This document shows, in pieces, positions 6,602-14,114 of a stretch of 64,000 nucleotides of DNA. The DNA is from a virus, in IMG/VR virus record IMGVR_UViG_3300050121_000298, positions 1-64,000 of that record, one strand, 5' to 3'. The notes below the pieces were generated by a model. The model was not told the DNA's origin, did no database searches, and worked only from the letters and a program-made list of their open reading frames with translations. Both the position numbers and the translations under genes were made by a program. Position 1 is the stretch's first letter. Each line of letters starts with the position of its first letter.

Positions 6602-7312
6602 ATGAAAAAGAATAATTATGCTGATACAGCCGAAAAACTGCAAGTATTTTTCAAGCAATCTGGTTGGTTTGATGTCTTTAAAACGTTCTTACTTAGTGAA
6701 GATTTTGTAAAGATCATTGTACAACTCAGTGACAATGTAGACGATGGTTTGCGTTTTACTCCGACACTAAAACAAGTCTTTAATGCATTCATAAAATGTA
6801 AATATGACACGTTAAAAGTAGTGATAATCGGTAAATATCCGTATGAAAGCATTGGGATAGCCGATGGCATGGCATATTCATGTTCAAATACAGGTAAACC
6901 TGTACTTGTTTTACGCAATATCCTGAATGCTGTATCAAAGACGGTGTATCCCAAAGAAACCAGACAAAAAAATCCAAATCCTGACCTATCACGATGGGCC
7001 GAACAGGGAGTCTTGTTACTCAATTTGAGTCTTACTACAGGTATCGACAAGAGAAATAACCATGAAAAGATATGGCAGCCTTTCACAGCGTTTGTGATAG
7101 ACACTTTAAGTAAAAAGAACCCCGATCTGGTCTGGATATTACTCGGTAACACCTGTGAAATTAAAGACCTTATAAGTGGAGACGATCTCACGATTTTGAG
7201 TGGCAACTCTTTGGGAACTCCGATGAACTTTTCGAATTGGGACTGTCACGATATTTTTAATCGAGCCAATGTTCAACTTCTAAAAATAAATAAAGAATCT
7301 ATTGTTTGGTGA
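6602..7312 (+). CDS. Uracil-DNA glycosylase (family 1) homologue, probably catalytically inactive
   Basis: The 236-residue protein aligns by eye over its whole length with family 1 UDG. The matching landmarks are LKVVIIGKYPYES (77-83), IADGMAYSCSNTGKP (86-100), RWAEQGVLLLNLSLT (131-145) and PFTAFVIDTLS (160-170). The active-site loop GQDPYH reads GKYPYE, so the water-activating Asp is Tyr79 and the loop His is Glu82. The HPSPLS loop reads GNSLGT (201-206), so the catalytic His is gone too. Asn141 of the uracil pocket remains. Established family knowledge makes loss of both residues nearly abolishing. It may serve as a DNA-binding or polymerase-processivity subunit, as poxvirus D4 does, but that is inference. 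It is monocistronic before the DnaB promoter. Confidence 0.78.
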   Translation: MKKNNYADTAEKLQVFFKQSGWFDVFKTFLLSEDFVKIIVQLSDNVDDGLRFTPTLKQVFNAFIKCKYDTLKVVIIGKYPYESIGIADGMAYSCSNTGKPVLVLRNILNAVSKTVYPKETRQKNPNPDLSRWAEQGVLLLNLSLTTGIDKRNNHEKIWQPFTAFVIDTLSKKNPDLVWILLGNTCEIKDLISGDDLTILSGNSLGTPMNFSNWDCHDIFNRANVQLLKINKESIVW

Positions 7313-7333
7313 TAGTGTTCTACACTATCTTTG
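7305..7333 (+). promoter_or_regulatory. Promoter of the DnaB-led replication operon
   Basis: A TTTG box (7305-7308) and a TATCTTTG box (7326-7333) are 17 bases apart and match the Bacteroidota -33/-7 pattern. GTTCTACA (7317-7324), the recurring phage motif, lies directly before the -7 box. The helicase ATG follows 21 bases later, and the operon it drives probably runs to the hairpin at 10500. Confidence 0.7.
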
Positions 7334-7354
7334 TAAGCTCTACATTTTAAAACT

Positions 7355-8368
7355 ATGGCTAAACCTGCTAATCTCGGAATTAAACATGTCAGCAGAACTT
7401 ATGATGAAACACTGGATTTCATCAAAAAGCGTGCCTCGGGTGAAGAAAGATCGATATTAACTCCATGGGCCAGCATGAACGATGGCTTATTGGATGGTAT
7501 CCCCTGGAACAGCGTGACGGTAATTGGAGCGAGACCGGGTACAGGCAAGACACTTATAGCAAGTCTCATCACAAGAAATTCTTTTGCCTTAAATCCTACT
7601 CAGGACTTTGTGGTGTTGGACTTTCAATATGAAATGCTTGCTCGTAACAGTGCCTTAAGGGACCTGGGACGATACTCCGGAAAGAGTATGCGTCAACTTA
7701 ACTCATGCAGGAGAGACGGTATCATGACCGCTAAAGATATAGCAGAGGCAGAGGCATTTTTTAACATGAAACGAACACATCCTATATATGTCAAAGAAGA
7801 ACCATGTACGGTAGCGCGGATGGCAGAGATCCTTCCAGAGTTCTGTGATGATCCTCGTATTAAAGGAAAACGTGTGATCGTGACTTTGGATCATACCTTA
7901 CTTGTGAAACAAGATTCCAAGACAGAGAACTCGTCCAACGAGACATTGTATCATCTAGGTGCCTTCCTCTCTACTGCGAAGAGACAACTACCTGTTACAT
8001 TTATCATCCTGTCTCAACTCAAGCAAGAGGTAGATGGAGTAGAACGTACTCGTATTCCTTTAAACCACTATCCTGTCATGCGAGACATACTCGGTGCCGA
8101 CTCTATTACGCAGAATGCAGATACCGTCATCATCATGAATCGTCCTGCAAAGAATCAGATCTGGAAATACGGGCCCAAAGAATTTAATATTGTCGATGAC
8201 AAAGTCATGGCAGTACATATCGTCAAGGGACGTGACGGAGGAGAGTCAATGTTTTGGCTCAAAGCCGATTTTGAACATATGAATATCTTGGACATGCCTC
8301 ATTCTGAGATTCCATTGCCCACATCATCCGCTGCTCCCGCATATTCGGGTGCAACTTATAAAAAATAA
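7355..8368 (+). CDS. dnaB: Replicative DNA helicase, DnaB C-terminal (RecA-like) type
   Basis: The 337-residue protein is a RecA-fold hexameric helicase corresponding to the C-terminal domain of DnaB. It shows TPWASMNDGLLDGIPWNSVTV, the Walker A GARPGTGKT (58-66), the Walker B VIVTLDHT with D179, and the sensor-like FIILSQLKQEV. There is no DnaB N-terminal primase-interaction domain, a short form frequent in phages. It would unwind the fork ahead of the PolB polymerase encoded downstream. It heads an operon with a 184-aa protein, a Sak4-like ATPase and a putative ssDNA-binding protein, all with gaps below 25 bases. Confidence 0.88.
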   Translation: MAKPANLGIKHVSRTYDETLDFIKKRASGEERSILTPWASMNDGLLDGIPWNSVTVIGARPGTGKTLIASLITRNSFALNPTQDFVVLDFQYEMLARNSALRDLGRYSGKSMRQLNSCRRDGIMTAKDIAEAEAFFNMKRTHPIYVKEEPCTVARMAEILPEFCDDPRIKGKRVIVTLDHTLLVKQDSKTENSSNETLYHLGAFLSTAKRQLPVTFIILSQLKQEVDGVERTRIPLNHYPVMRDILGADSITQNADTVIIMNRPAKNQIWKYGPKEFNIVDDKVMAVHIVKGRDGGESMFWLKADFEHMNILDMPHSEIPLPTSSAAPAYSGATYKK

Positions 8369-8371
8369 ATC

Positions 8372-8926
8372 ATGTCAGAACCTACCAGTTATGTAAAAAT
8401 TTCAACAGAAGAACGTAACCGAAAGATTGCCGAGATCAAGGCTTTCTGGAAGACTACACTAGCTGCTACTCCTTTTAAGGAGGCTGCTCCAATACCTAAA
8501 CAGATGTACTACAACTCATCTGACCCCGACAGTAGGGGAATATACTGTTTTAAGAATGAACTTTCTGCCGGTGATATCCTGATAGAAGTGGTGAATGCTG
8601 ACTTTGTACCTATCGAAACAAAACGTTGTATACATATCCTCAAGCAAAACCCTGATTTTCTCACAGAGTATGTCGCTACAGGGAGTTATGACAGTTATGT
8701 CGTTCCGCTATCAAAGTTAACCTTGCTGATCACCGCGAGAGAACCTGAGTCTACACCAGAAGTCAAAGCCAACCTGGCAACACTTTCTGAGAGTCTTCCT
8801 GTGAGTAAGATGTTTGGCGATAATCCGGACTGCAATTTTGCAGACATCACGGCCCGCGACCTGTTTGCTATCCTACACCAAAAACCTGTCTCTAACAAAG
8901 ACTGGATCAACGAAATGGTTAAATAA
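8372..8926 (+). CDS. Hypothetical protein in the replication operon
   Basis: The 184-residue protein starts three bases after the DnaB stop. The N-terminal third is charged and helical (TEERNRKIAEIKAFWKTTL) and the rest is mixed alpha/beta. It ends with helices around ITARDLFAILHQKPVSN. I recognise no family. Its place between DnaB and the Sak4-like ATPase would suit a helicase loader or an accessory factor, but no motif supports either. Confidence 0.65.
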   Translation: MSEPTSYVKISTEERNRKIAEIKAFWKTTLAATPFKEAAPIPKQMYYNSSDPDSRGIYCFKNELSAGDILIEVVNADFVPIETKRCIHILKQNPDFLTEYVATGSYDSYVVPLSKLTLLITAREPESTPEVKANLATLSESLPVSKMFGDNPDCNFADITARDLFAILHQKPVSNKDWINEMVK

Positions 8927-8932
8927 TAAACT

Positions 8933-9721
8933 ATGAGTGACACACTTGTTGCCCCTGCTCCAGCATTAGCTGTTGCACCCGGTATTATGTTACCGATGGA
9001 TGCCTTACCCGCTCTGTCACAAAACCCGAAGACATTGGTACTGTTTTCCAAACCAAAGATTGGGAAGACCACCTTGTTATCAAAACTAGGAGGTTGTCTA
9101 CTTTTGGATTTAGAAGACGGTAGTGATTATGTCTCGGCTGTAAAAATCAAAGCCACTACCTATACTGCTATGATGCAGATAGTAAAGAAAATCAACGAGG
9201 CCGGTAACCCTTACAAGTACCTTGCTGTCGATACCATCACGGCCCTGGAGGAGATAGTCATTCCATATGCCGAATACCTCTATCAACAGACTCCTATGGG
9301 AACCAAGTGGTTTACAGAAACCAAGCTGAAGTACAAGAGCATCTTAAACCTACCTAATGGGGGCGGATACTTATATTTAAGACTGGCATTTGAAGCTGCT
9401 ATCAAAGCATTACACTCGGCTGCTCCCGTACTGATCCTGATGGGTCACTTAAAAGACACGATACTGGATAAAAACGGTAGCGATTTCACCTCATCAGATT
9501 TAGATCTTACAGGTAAACTTAAACGCATGGTGACTTCTTCGGCAGATGCTATCGGATATATCTACCGTGTTAAGAACAAAAACATGATCACATTCGCTTC
9601 TACTGATGAGGTAGCCTGTGGCGCAAGACCAGCACATTTACGTAATCAAACTTTTCCTATCTCAGAGTTTAATGACGAAACCGGAGTATATACTTCACAT
9701 TGGGATAAAATCTTTATTTAA
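8933..9721 (+). CDS. Sak4-like RecA-fold ATPase (AAA_24 type)
   Basis: The 262-residue protein has a Walker A SKPKIGKT (39-46), a Walker B-like CLLLDLEDG, and the LAVDTITALEE segment of the phage AAA_24/Sak4 group of single-strand annealing and RecA-like recombinases. The C-terminal part (TSSADAIGYIYR, then GARPAHLRNQTFPIS) also follows this group. Family members promote strand annealing and recombination with an ssDNA-binding partner. The next gene, 20 bases on, is a good candidate for that partner. Confidence 0.8.
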   Translation: MSDTLVAPAPALAVAPGIMLPMDALPALSQNPKTLVLFSKPKIGKTTLLSKLGGCLLLDLEDGSDYVSAVKIKATTYTAMMQIVKKINEAGNPYKYLAVDTITALEEIVIPYAEYLYQQTPMGTKWFTETKLKYKSILNLPNGGGYLYLRLAFEAAIKALHSAAPVLILMGHLKDTILDKNGSDFTSSDLDLTGKLKRMVTSSADAIGYIYRVKNKNMITFASTDEVACGARPAHLRNQTFPISEFNDETGVYTSHWDKIFI

Positions 9722-9741
9722 TCACTTCTAAAACAATCATC

Positions 9742-10491
9742 ATGTCATTCAGTGTAGAAAATTACGACGAGAATAAATTTGGTGGACTCTCAGCATTTTT
9801 GGATCCAGGTCAGCACACAGTACGTCTTCTGGACTTAGTCCTGGAAGAAGCTCCTTATAAAACCAAAGAGGGAGGTCCTGTTTTCTTCTTACGTCTCACC
9901 GTAGAAGGAGAGAAACAAGATCCCGATTTCAAAGGCTGGCTGATCGATACCGAAAATCCTGATCTCGGTGCTTACGAAGGACAGATCGGAACCCTTAACC
10001 ACGGTCCTTTCGGCTTCTCTCAGTATAAGGAGTTTTCATGGGAAGAACAAGTATTTAACTGGGTATGTGACTTCGCTAACCACGTAGGCAAACTGGAACA
10101 GATCCGCAAGATCAAAGAGGAAGACATCTATTCCTTTATTCAGAAGGTTAAACTTGTCTTATGTGATCCTTCTGTATGGTTTTTACTGACTATTGCAGGT
10201 CAGGAATATACCAACAAGAAAGGTTTCTCTACTTATCGTCTGTTTATCCCCAAGGATCACACCAAGAAATACAGACGTGCCTTTGCTTCTCTGGAACTCT
10301 CTTCAGAACTTCTTGAGAAGAAGTTTTTGTTCTATGATGCCAAGGTACATCTTGTTCCAGAGAGGAACAAAGAAGCAGCCCCTACTGTCAATGAATTCTC
10401 TGGTGCCAATGAAGGACCTACTGAGAACTTTGAGGAAGCAATGGCAACTGTTGAAGTCGCTAATGCTTTACCAGAGACGTTTGATTTCTAA
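9742..10491 (+). CDS. Putative ssDNA-binding protein of the recombination/replication operon
   Basis: The 249-residue protein begins SFSVENYDENKFGGLSAF. It has a beta-rich N-terminal half with the pattern of an OB-like binding domain (PGQHTVRLLDLVLEE, then GGPVFFLRLTVEGE). The C-terminus is long and acidic (NEGPTENFEEAMATVEVA), as expected for SSB-type tails. I cannot name the family with certainty; it resembles the DUF669-like proteins that accompany Sak4-type ATPases. It is the last gene of its operon and is followed by a strong terminator. Confidence 0.6.
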   Translation: MSFSVENYDENKFGGLSAFLDPGQHTVRLLDLVLEEAPYKTKEGGPVFFLRLTVEGEKQDPDFKGWLIDTENPDLGAYEGQIGTLNHGPFGFSQYKEFSWEEQVFNWVCDFANHVGKLEQIRKIKEEDIYSFIQKVKLVLCDPSVWFLLTIAGQEYTNKKGFSTYRLFIPKDHTKKYRRAFASLELSSELLEKKFLFYDAKVHLVPERNKEAAPTVNEFSGANEGPTENFEEAMATVEVANALPETFDF

Positions 10492-10499
10492 ATAGTAAT

Positions 10500-10536
10500 A
10501 AGACCCGGTATGAGGCTTACTTATACCGGGTCTTTT
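10500..10536 (+). terminator. Terminator between the SSB-like gene and the primase
   Basis: A perfect 12-bp stem AAGACCCGGTAT (10500-10511) pairs with 10523-10534 and ends in T4. It lies eight bases after the upstream stop. It also covers the ATG at 10510, which is why the primase start is placed at 10552. Confidence 0.88.
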
Positions 10537-10551
10537 AATTTCTTCAGGCTT

Positions 10552-11562
10552 ATGTTTCAGGTCGATAGTTATATTGGAGGGATCAAAGACGTTCCCAGTA
10601 ATTGGATATTCGAATTCTATTTAAAACTCCCGCAACCTCTCATGGGCCATCGCACCATGATACGTAGCGTGTTTAACTCGACGGATAACGATCCCTCGAT
10701 GTCCATCTATTTCAGTGATCCACAGAAAAAATACCGGTTCAAAGATTTTTCGACAGGTAAAAGTGGTGACGCAATAGATTTAATGAATTTCCTCTGGAGT
10801 GAAAACACTTCAGGCACTTACGCCAAAATTCTCAAAGATTACCGAGAGTATATACAGAATGGTGGTACAATCAACTATACAGGTTCGGCTATCAAAAACT
10901 GGAAACTCAGATCCTTCAAACTAAGAACCTGGAACACGCTTGATAGAGATTATTGGTCACCTTTTGGAATAGGATCAAAACTCCTCAATCTCTATAACGT
11001 GAAGCCTCTGGAGTCTTATACGATGGAGTCCACACTGGAAGGATCAGACGAGTGTTTCGAGATCTTTGATCAGAACATGTACAGCTTTTTCACTGGTGAC
11101 AAACCCTATAAGATATATCGTCCACTTTGTAAAGAACACAAGTTTATCAAGATAGCCGGAATACGGTATATTCAAGGCACCGATCAATTATACAGAAATG
11201 ATACTTTACTTATCAACTCTGCCATCAAAGACATTATGAGTACCCGATCACTGGGACTCAGGGCTGACTTCGTTGCTCCCGATAGTGAGAATAGTATCTT
11301 CTCAAAGACCGTCATTGCGGGATATAAGAAGAAGTACAAGAGCATCGCCTGTCTACTGGACAGCGATGAAGCCGGAGTAAGAGCAATGAAGAGATACCAG
11401 GAAGAGTTCAACATACCTTTCATCTATCTACCTATGTCCAAAGATATCAGTGATGCTGTAAAGTATCATGGTAAGAATAAAGTACTCTATGACCTATTGC
11501 CAAAGTTGACTACGGCCATAGAGAAATACCAAGAATCACATTTAGAACACAGTGTCGATTGA
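10552..11562 (+). CDS. DnaG-type DNA primase with TOPRIM domain, lacking zinc ligands
   Basis: The 336-residue protein contains a TOPRIM motif ACLLDSDEAG with D270 and D272, and a downstream KDISDAVKYHG segment, as in DnaG-type primases. The N-terminus keeps the shape of the DnaG zinc domain (DNDPSMSIYFSD, then KDFSTGKSGDAIDL at 65-78). All four zinc cysteines/histidines of CHC2-type fingers are replaced, and there is no Cys in the first 80 residues. It should make RNA primers for the phage fork. The ATG at 10510 lies within a terminator stem, so 10552 is preferred. It stands alone between a terminator and a promoter. Confidence 0.82.
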   Translation: MFQVDSYIGGIKDVPSNWIFEFYLKLPQPLMGHRTMIRSVFNSTDNDPSMSIYFSDPQKKYRFKDFSTGKSGDAIDLMNFLWSENTSGTYAKILKDYREYIQNGGTINYTGSAIKNWKLRSFKLRTWNTLDRDYWSPFGIGSKLLNLYNVKPLESYTMESTLEGSDECFEIFDQNMYSFFTGDKPYKIYRPLCKEHKFIKIAGIRYIQGTDQLYRNDTLLINSAIKDIMSTRSLGLRADFVAPDSENSIFSKTVIAGYKKKYKSIACLLDSDEAGVRAMKRYQEEFNIPFIYLPMSKDISDAVKYHGKNKVLYDLLPKLTTAIEKYQESHLEHSVD

Positions 11563-11585
11563 GTTCTACATTTAACGTATATTTG
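11563..11585 (+). promoter_or_regulatory. Phage promoter with GTTCTACA motif and TATATTTG box
   Basis: GTTCTACA (11563-11570) is followed seven bases later by TATATTTG (11578-11585) and TAGACC. The RusA-like gene starts 20 bases downstream. The layout matches that at 13635 with the motif inverted. Confidence 0.7.
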
Positions 11586-11605
11586 TAGACCTTAAACAAC
11601 ATTTT

Positions 11606-12019
11606 ATGCTAATCTTCATTCCAGGGAACGTACCTTCTTCTAAAAACAGTCGTCGTAACTTCGGCCACGTCTCTTTGCCCTCAGAGCTTACAGAGAAATG
11701 GCGAGAGAATACCGCATGTTTTTGGAACAAATTCCGATCACACTTCATAAAAGAGTGCCAAGGTAAACAGTTTCCTCTCATCGTAGGCATTCACTTCGTC
11801 CGTAAGTCTAAACACAAATGGGATTTTATCAATCCCTGTCAGACGATACAAGATGAAATGATGCACAAAGAATGGATAGATGATGATAATACCTCAATCA
11901 TGTATCCTGTCCCCTTAAAGATCGACAATCTACTTTGGTCTTACGATTCCAAAAATCCGGGTGTCTACATCCGTGTCTTAAATAACATTTCAGAAGCATC
12001 ACTTTCATTCTCTAAATAA
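11606..12019 (+). CDS. RusA-like Holliday junction resolvase
   Basis: The 137-residue protein has the RusA outline. It starts with LIFIPGNVPSSKNSRR (the N-terminal strand and PSxKNS loop), contains VGIHFVRKSKHKWDFINP, and has the acidic cluster NPCQTIQDEMMHKEWIDDDN carrying Asp residues equivalent to the RusA metal site. RusA proteins cut four-way junctions as dimers and resolve branched phage DNA before packaging. It heads a three-gene set with a PD-(D/E)XK nuclease and an unknown protein, six bases from the former. Confidence 0.8.
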   Translation: MLIFIPGNVPSSKNSRRNFGHVSLPSELTEKWRENTACFWNKFRSHFIKECQGKQFPLIVGIHFVRKSKHKWDFINPCQTIQDEMMHKEWIDDDNTSIMYPVPLKIDNLLWSYDSKNPGVYIRVLNNISEASLSFSK

Positions 12020-12025
12020 ACAACC

Positions 12026-13075
12026 ATGTCCATGCCTTTTTGTGATATGTCTGCTTCTCAGAAGTTGATATTAGAAGATCAGTTCTTCGATAAACGTATC
12101 GTTCTAAGTCAGAGCGCACTAAACAAACTACTCTTCTGTCCGCAGAGTTATTACAACTACTATATCCTGCAGCAGAAAGAGACAGAGAGTAGTAAATATG
12201 CCGTAGAGGGTAAGATGATGCATTGTCTTTTACTTAACCCCGAGGTATTTCATGATGAGTTCGTCATCTCCCCAACAGCATTACCGAGCGAGAAACTTGT
12301 TGCAGCCCTGTTTACCCTGTTCACCACTTGTCAGATCGACAGTGACGCCACAGGAAACCCTCTTACCTTAACCCTGTCTGACTATCAGGAAGAGTTACTT
12401 GTCGCTCTTACCGTCAATAACTTGTACCAGTCCTATAAGGATAACGCTAAGAAGTTATCGTCAGCCATAACTGATAAATCACAGGCTTACTGGGAATTTC
12501 TTGTAAAATCCACCGACACACGTAAAAGTATCGTATCTTACGATCAGTTTATAGAAGCCCAACATGCCGTAGATAAGATCAAAAATAATGTGTCCATCAT
12601 GAAACTCATGGGTTACATCACTGAACCCGGAGAGATGGTACAACAGATGAACGAACAATCCTTGCAGGCAATACAACAGGAAAGAGACTTTGACATAAAA
12701 GGAATATTGGATAACTACGTGGTTAACCATATGACCAATACTATCTTAGTCAATGACCTAAAGAAAACCTCTAAGGATATTCTCTCTTTTGAAGAGTCTA
12801 TCTTAAAATACCGTTACGACCTACAGGCTGCAATGTACTACACCTTGATCCGGGATACTGTAGCAAAGAACTATCCCGGATACACGATAGAGTTTCGTTT
12901 TATCGTAGTGGACAACATGTTACAGATCGCACCTGTAAGAATCACGCCTGAGACAATGGATATCTGGCTTAACAACCTGGAAGAGACATTTGCCAAAGCG
13001 ACATTTCACTTTAAAGAACGGAGATTTGATCTACCTTATAGCATTGCATCCAACAATAACGAAATAGTATTATGA
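12026..13075 (+). CDS. PD-(D/E)XK exonuclease (RecB/RecE-like)
   Basis: The 349-residue protein has the RecB-type entry motif LSQSALNKLLFCPQSYYNYY and then GKMMHCLLLNPEVF, where the His/Glu of motif I lies. The catalytic core is KGILDNYV with D229 and LVNDLKKT with D244 and K246, i.e. the D...D-x-K signature. A helix with RYDLQAAMYYTLI follows, the QxxxY motif of this clade. Such nucleases process DNA ends for annealing by Sak4-type proteins. There is only one conserved Cys in the entry motif, so an iron-sulfur cluster is unlikely. Its stop overlaps the next gene by four bases. Confidence 0.82.
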   Translation: MSMPFCDMSASQKLILEDQFFDKRIVLSQSALNKLLFCPQSYYNYYILQQKETESSKYAVEGKMMHCLLLNPEVFHDEFVISPTALPSEKLVAALFTLFTTCQIDSDATGNPLTLTLSDYQEELLVALTVNNLYQSYKDNAKKLSSAITDKSQAYWEFLVKSTDTRKSIVSYDQFIEAQHAVDKIKNNVSIMKLMGYITEPGEMVQQMNEQSLQAIQQERDFDIKGILDNYVVNHMTNTILVNDLKKTSKDILSFEESILKYRYDLQAAMYYTLIRDTVAKNYPGYTIEFRFIVVDNMLQIAPVRITPETMDIWLNNLEETFAKATFHFKERRFDLPYSIASNNNEIVL

Positions 13076-13629
13076 TAAACAAACCGTATGCGGATTACTT
13101 TCAAAAATCCCAAGTATTTCTGTTTCCGCTGACCGGCATTCCTAAACTGTCCCCTTTTGTTCCTTTGAGTACGCATCTCTCCTGGAGAGGGGTGTATGCT
13201 CCAAAGGATCGAAAGTTAATGGTAGTCTATGACACGCTCAATGACTGTGTTCAGTGGCAAGAGTTTTTAAGTAACTTGTTTAAGAATTTTCACTTCGAAC
13301 TGGTAGCGTACACTCCTGATCGTAAGAAAGCAGTAGTCATTCTGGACATGAGAATCCACGAAGACACCTATGTAAAGGTACTTCGAGGGACCTACTCTAA
13401 AATTGAGGCACCAGATCAAAGTCTTGTCATGACTTTCTTCGGAGTTAGAAGTGGCGAATGGGCATACATCGACACGTTCTTTAAACCACAGAAGTACATG
13501 AAGTTATATGCCGAACTGTATGGTGTAGAAGAAGAAGCCTTCTCGCGTCATGGAGAGCTTTGTGAGATGCCCAATCCTGAGAAAGAGTGTCTTAAATTAA
13601 TTACAGAAATAAATGTAGATGTTTTGTAA
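13072..13629 (+). CDS. Hypothetical protein coupled to the PD-(D/E)XK nuclease
   Basis: The 185-residue protein begins with an ATG overlapping the nuclease stop (ATGA). It is aromatic-rich and beta-leaning (LSWRGVYAPKDRKLMVVYD, HFELVAYTPDRKKAVVILD). No family is recognised. The translational coupling suggests a partner of the nuclease, which is inference from position alone. Confidence 0.65.
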   Translation: MINKPYADYFQKSQVFLFPLTGIPKLSPFVPLSTHLSWRGVYAPKDRKLMVVYDTLNDCVQWQEFLSNLFKNFHFELVAYTPDRKKAVVILDMRIHEDTYVKVLRGTYSKIEAPDQSLVMTFFGVRSGEWAYIDTFFKPQKYMKLYAELYGVEEEAFSRHGELCEMPNPEKECLKLITEINVDVL

Positions 13630-13656
13630 TTAAGTGTAGAACTTATCTTATATTTG
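13623..13656 (+). promoter_or_regulatory. Phage promoter with TGTAGAAC motif and TATATTTG box
   Basis: TTTG (13623-13626), TGTAGAAC (13635-13642) and TATATTTG (13649-13656) form a good Bacteroidota-type promoter 19 bases before the next ATG. It starts inside the last codons of the upstream gene. Confidence 0.7.
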
Positions 13657-13674
13657 TAAGATAAACCTATAGTT

Positions 13675-14043
13675 ATGGAAATCACCCCTACATTATTCGC
13701 AATACATCGCGAAATCAAAGATCAACCTTCATTTGCGCTTATTCCTTTATCACTAAACTGTCCTTTTGTAGAAGTCATCTATGACCCTACCAAAAGGATT
13801 CTTTATGTTATAGGAAAGAACACGAAAGAAGATCCTCAATTTCTTGAAAGACTCGACGACAATGGTACGCCGATGGCTAATACAAAAGACAAAACCGTAG
13901 CCAGAATGGAGCGAAGAATTTTTGCTGCTTACTACGAGTACCGTATCACACAATCTACAGACATCACAGATTTCATCAAGAAGTTTGTGGTAAACCCAAC
14001 GCATGGCGCTTTGCTTAAAGTGCTTTCTGATATCATAATCTAA
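13675..14043 (+). CDS. Hypothetical phage protein
   Basis: The 122-residue protein has its own promoter and terminator and so forms a single-gene unit. Its opening (MEITPTLFAIHREIKDQPSF) and a central VEVIYDPTKRILYVIGKN strand pair resemble a small alpha/beta protein; the second half is helical. I recognise no family. Independent control just upstream of the DNA polymerase may mean a regulatory role. Confidence 0.65.
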   Translation: MEITPTLFAIHREIKDQPSFALIPLSLNCPFVEVIYDPTKRILYVIGKNTKEDPQFLERLDDNGTPMANTKDKTVARMERRIFAAYYEYRITQSTDITDFIKKFVVNPTHGALLKVLSDIII

Positions 14044-14056
14044 ATCTACGTTAATT

Positions 14057-14094
14057 AAAGAGGTGGTGGCCAAAGTACTTCCACCTCTTTTTTT
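14057..14094 (+). terminator. Terminator before the DNA polymerase gene
   Basis: AAAGAGGTGG (14057-14066) pairs with CCACCTCTTT (14081-14090) and continues into a run of seven T. It separates the 122-aa gene from polB, whose ATG follows 21 bases later. Confidence 0.88.
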
Positions 14095-14114
14095 ATCCCC
14101 TAAAATCACCCTCA

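Noticed and set aside
10193-10495. Open frame of 100 codons overlapping the SSB-like gene
   Set aside because: It is a second-frame shadow with no protein-like pattern.
10510-10551. Extra N-terminal codons of the primase
   Set aside because: The ATG at 10510 lies in the stem of a strong terminator; a start at 10552 fits better.
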